DNA of 6,610 nt, from positions 1 to 6,610 of the forward strand of contig JAGRKY010000657.1 of NCBI GenBank assembly GCA_020442095.1. Reading direction: 5' to 3'. Numbering within the stretch: the first letter of the stretch is position 1; every line of letters starts with the position of its first letter. Shown piece after piece: positions 4,920 to 6,610 of the stretch. The stretch is from Bauldia sp. (GTDB lineage: Bacteria > Pseudomonadota > Alphaproteobacteria > Rhizobiales > Kaistiaceae). A program made the position numbers and the translations under genes. Under the pieces are notes generated by a model. The model was given only the letters and a program-made list of their open reading frames with translations, did no database searches and was not told the DNA's origin.

Positions 4920-6610
4920 TCAGGAAGGCTCCTCCGCCGTTTCGCGGCGCAGGAGCCCGATGTCGTTGAGGATGACGAGCATGGCCGGCGTCACGAAGAG
5001 CGCGAGCAGCGTGGCGGTCGCAAGACCGAAGGCGAGGCTGGCGACGATCGGGCGTAGGAACTGCGCCTGGGTGCTCTGCTCGAACAGCAGCGGGGCGAGG
5101 CCGACCACGGTCGTCAGCGACGTGAGAAAGATCGCGCGGAACCGGTCCCGGATCCCCTCGCGGGCGGCCTCGACAATGTCGATCCCCTGGCCGAAGCGCT
5201 CCCTTATGAAGTTCACCAGCAGGATCGAGTCGTTCACGACCACCCCGGCGAGCGTTGCGAGGCCCGCCAGGCTCGGCAGGGAAATCTGCAGGCCGAGCGC
5301 CATGTGCCCCCAGACAACGCCGATGACGCTGAGCGGGATTGCCGCCAGCACCACCACCGGCAACAGAAAGCTGCCGAACTGGAAGGCGAGGATCAGGTAA
5401 ACGCCGATCACGCCAATGATGATGTTCCGCACCAGCGAAGCGCCGGTGGTAGACGTATCCTCCGCCTCCCCGAGGATGCTCACCGAAACGTCAGGATGCG
5501 CCTCGGCAAGGCCCGGCAGGAAATCGGTCTTGAATGCCGTCATCAGCTCGCGGGAATTGGCGACAGCCGGGTCGATCGAGCCCTGCACGCGTACCGCGCG
5601 CTTGCCATTGACCCGGTTGATCGTCGCGAAGCCGCGAGCCTCCTTCACGTCCGCCACGGCCGAAAGCGGGATGAGCGCACCGTCGGTCCCGGGGATGTTG
5701 AGGTCCAGGACGTCTTCGATCGTGCGCCTGTCGGCGGCGTCGAGCCGGGCGACGACATCGACCTGTCCGAGTCGGTCCTCAAAGGCGAGGGACGTGTCGC
5801 CGCGAAACGCGGCGCGCAGTTCGGCTGCGATCGTCTGCGGCGTCACGCCCAGCGCAGTGGCTGCCGCACTTCTTGTGATGACGATGAATTCGGTCTTGCC
5901 GGGCTGGAGATCGAAGGTGACGTCGCGGACACCTTCGAATCCGCGGAAAAAGCCGCGCATCTCCTTCGCCGTGGCCTGAAGAACGGCAAGATCATCGCCC
6001 TGAACCAGAATGTCGATCGGCTTGCCGCCGGCGCCGCGCTCCTTGTCGGTGAAGCGAAGGGCAGCCATGTCGGGCATCGGACCCGTAAGCTTCTTCCAGC
6101 GATCGAGGATATCGGTGACCTCGGTCACACGCACCCCGGCCGGCAGGAGGCGAGCGCTGACGGTGGCGAGATGCGGCCCGAGCTCGGGCGTATCGGCATT
6201 GGCGCTGTAGGTGACCGTATAGCCCTGGACGAGCGATTGCCCGTCCGGCTGCTCCGGGCTCCATTCCTCGTTCAGCTGTTCCAGCGCTTTCACCACTTTG
6301 TCGACCCGCTGCCGCGTGCGTTCGAATGGCGAGCCCTGCACCAGGAGAAGCCGCGCCTCGACGGTGTCGCTCTCGAGATTGGGGAAGCTCTGGTACTTGA
6401 TGAAGCCACCCGCGTAGGGGGCGAGGGAGAACAGGACGAGGAAGCCTGCGATCCCGAGGGTCAGATAGCGAAATCGCAGCGCGAGCGCCGCAAACGGCAC
6501 GATGACCCTGTCGCGCATCGCGTCAAAGCCTTTGTTCACCGCCCGCTGCACCGCGCCCAGGGCATGCTCACGCTTCAGCGAATGAGCCATGTGGTTGGGC
6601 AGGATCAGGA
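4920..6610 (-). CDS. RND-family efflux transporter permease subunit, C-terminal half (5' end outside window)
   Basis: This is the inner-membrane proton-driven pump subunit of a tripartite efflux system, about 1000-1050 residues when complete; 562 are visible. An ATG at 6590 exists, but the frame stays open to the right edge and reads LILPNH just before it, a known stretch of RND proteins near the end of the N-terminal half, so the gene is cut by the window. From that ATG, membrane segment 7 is at about residues 42-62 and the second large periplasmic domain at about 63-380. Membrane segments 8-12 follow, with LAFQFGSFLLP, GVVVNDSILLVNF, IFLTSLTTVVGLAPLL and LFVTPAMLVIL. The N-terminal half with the proton-relay Asp pair is off-window. 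Where AcrB has Lys940 in segment 10, this protein appears to have Asn, typical of other RND subgroups. The stop touches the thiolase relic; the C-terminus still looks complete. The substrate is unknown. Confidence 0.93.
   Translation of the reverse strand, partial: LILPNHMAHSLKREHALGAVQRAVNKGFDAMRDRVIVPFAALALRFRYLTLGIAGFLVLFSLAPYAGGFIKYQSFPNLESDTVEARLLLVQGSPFERTRQRVDKVVKALEQLNEEWSPEQPDGQSLVQGYTVTYSANADTPELGPHLATVSARLLPAGVRVTEVTDILDRWKKLTGPMPDMAALRFTDKERGAGGKPIDILVQGDDLAVLQATAKEMRGFFRGFEGVRDVTFDLQPGKTEFIVITRSAAATALGVTPQTIAAELRAAFRGDTSLAFEDRLGQVDVVARLDAADRRTIEDVLDLNIPGTDGALIPLSAVADVKEARGFATINRVNGKRAVRVQGSIDPAVANSRELMTAFKTDFLPGLAEAHPDVSVSILGEAEDTSTTGASLVRNIIIGVIGVYLILAFQFGSFLLPVVVLAAIPLSVIGVVWGHMALGLQISLPSLAGLATLAGVVVNDSILLVNFIRERFGQGIDIVEAAREGIRDRFRAIFLTSLTTVVGLAPLLFEQSTQAQFLRPIVASLAFGLATATLLALFVTPAMLVILNDIGLLRRETAEEPS

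Noticed and set aside
6588..6590. ATG at 6590 as the true start of the RND gene, making a 556-residue protein
   Set aside because: The frame remains open upstream to the window edge and reads LILPNH, a conserved stretch inside RND proteins, so this Met is internal.
1..6610. CRISPR array, tRNA, rRNA or complete insertion sequence
   Set aside because: No regularly spaced repeats, cloverleaf-like segments, rRNA-like sequence or transposase frames were seen on either strand.

Overview
The window is GC-rich throughout and its reading frames favour G or C at third positions. Gene content and protein style (binding-protein-dependent sugar transporter, DeoR regulator, SDR dehydrogenase, COG3618 hydrolase) suggest an alphaproteobacterium, perhaps of the Rhizobiales or Rhodobacterales type. 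This is a judgement from style, not a database match.

Layout. Positions 1-1589 are a minus-strand operon: an SDR dehydrogenase (813-1589) followed after 7 bases by a MalG-type sugar ABC transporter permease (1-805) that runs off the left edge a few residues before its expected end. Positions 1590-1717 are a divergent control region with a perfect inverted repeat over a plausible promoter for the operon. Reading right from there on the plus strand are a DeoR-family repressor (1718-2506), a COG3618/amidohydrolase-2 lactonase-like enzyme (2651-3538) with a structured leader, and a ketopantoate-reductase-like dehydrogenase (3695-4780). Facing them on the minus strand is the C-terminal half of an RND efflux pump subunit (4920-6610), which enters from the right edge.

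Between the two convergent genes lies a small unannotated relic (4787-4919) of a thiolase gene: two C-terminal thiolase segments in different frames, joined across a deletion. This is the clearest hidden feature of the window.

Functional reading (inference). Transporter, SDR, DeoR repressor and lactonase-like hydrolase together look like a locus for uptake and oxidative (non-phosphorylative) breakdown of a sugar or polyol. The SDR could oxidise the sugar to a lactone and the COG3618 protein could open it. The ketopantoate-reductase-like enzyme may act on a further keto/hydroxy acid rather than in pantothenate synthesis. The substrate cannot be read from the sequence. The RND pump appears to be an unrelated neighbour, and the thiolase relic suggests that the boundary between the two was rearranged.
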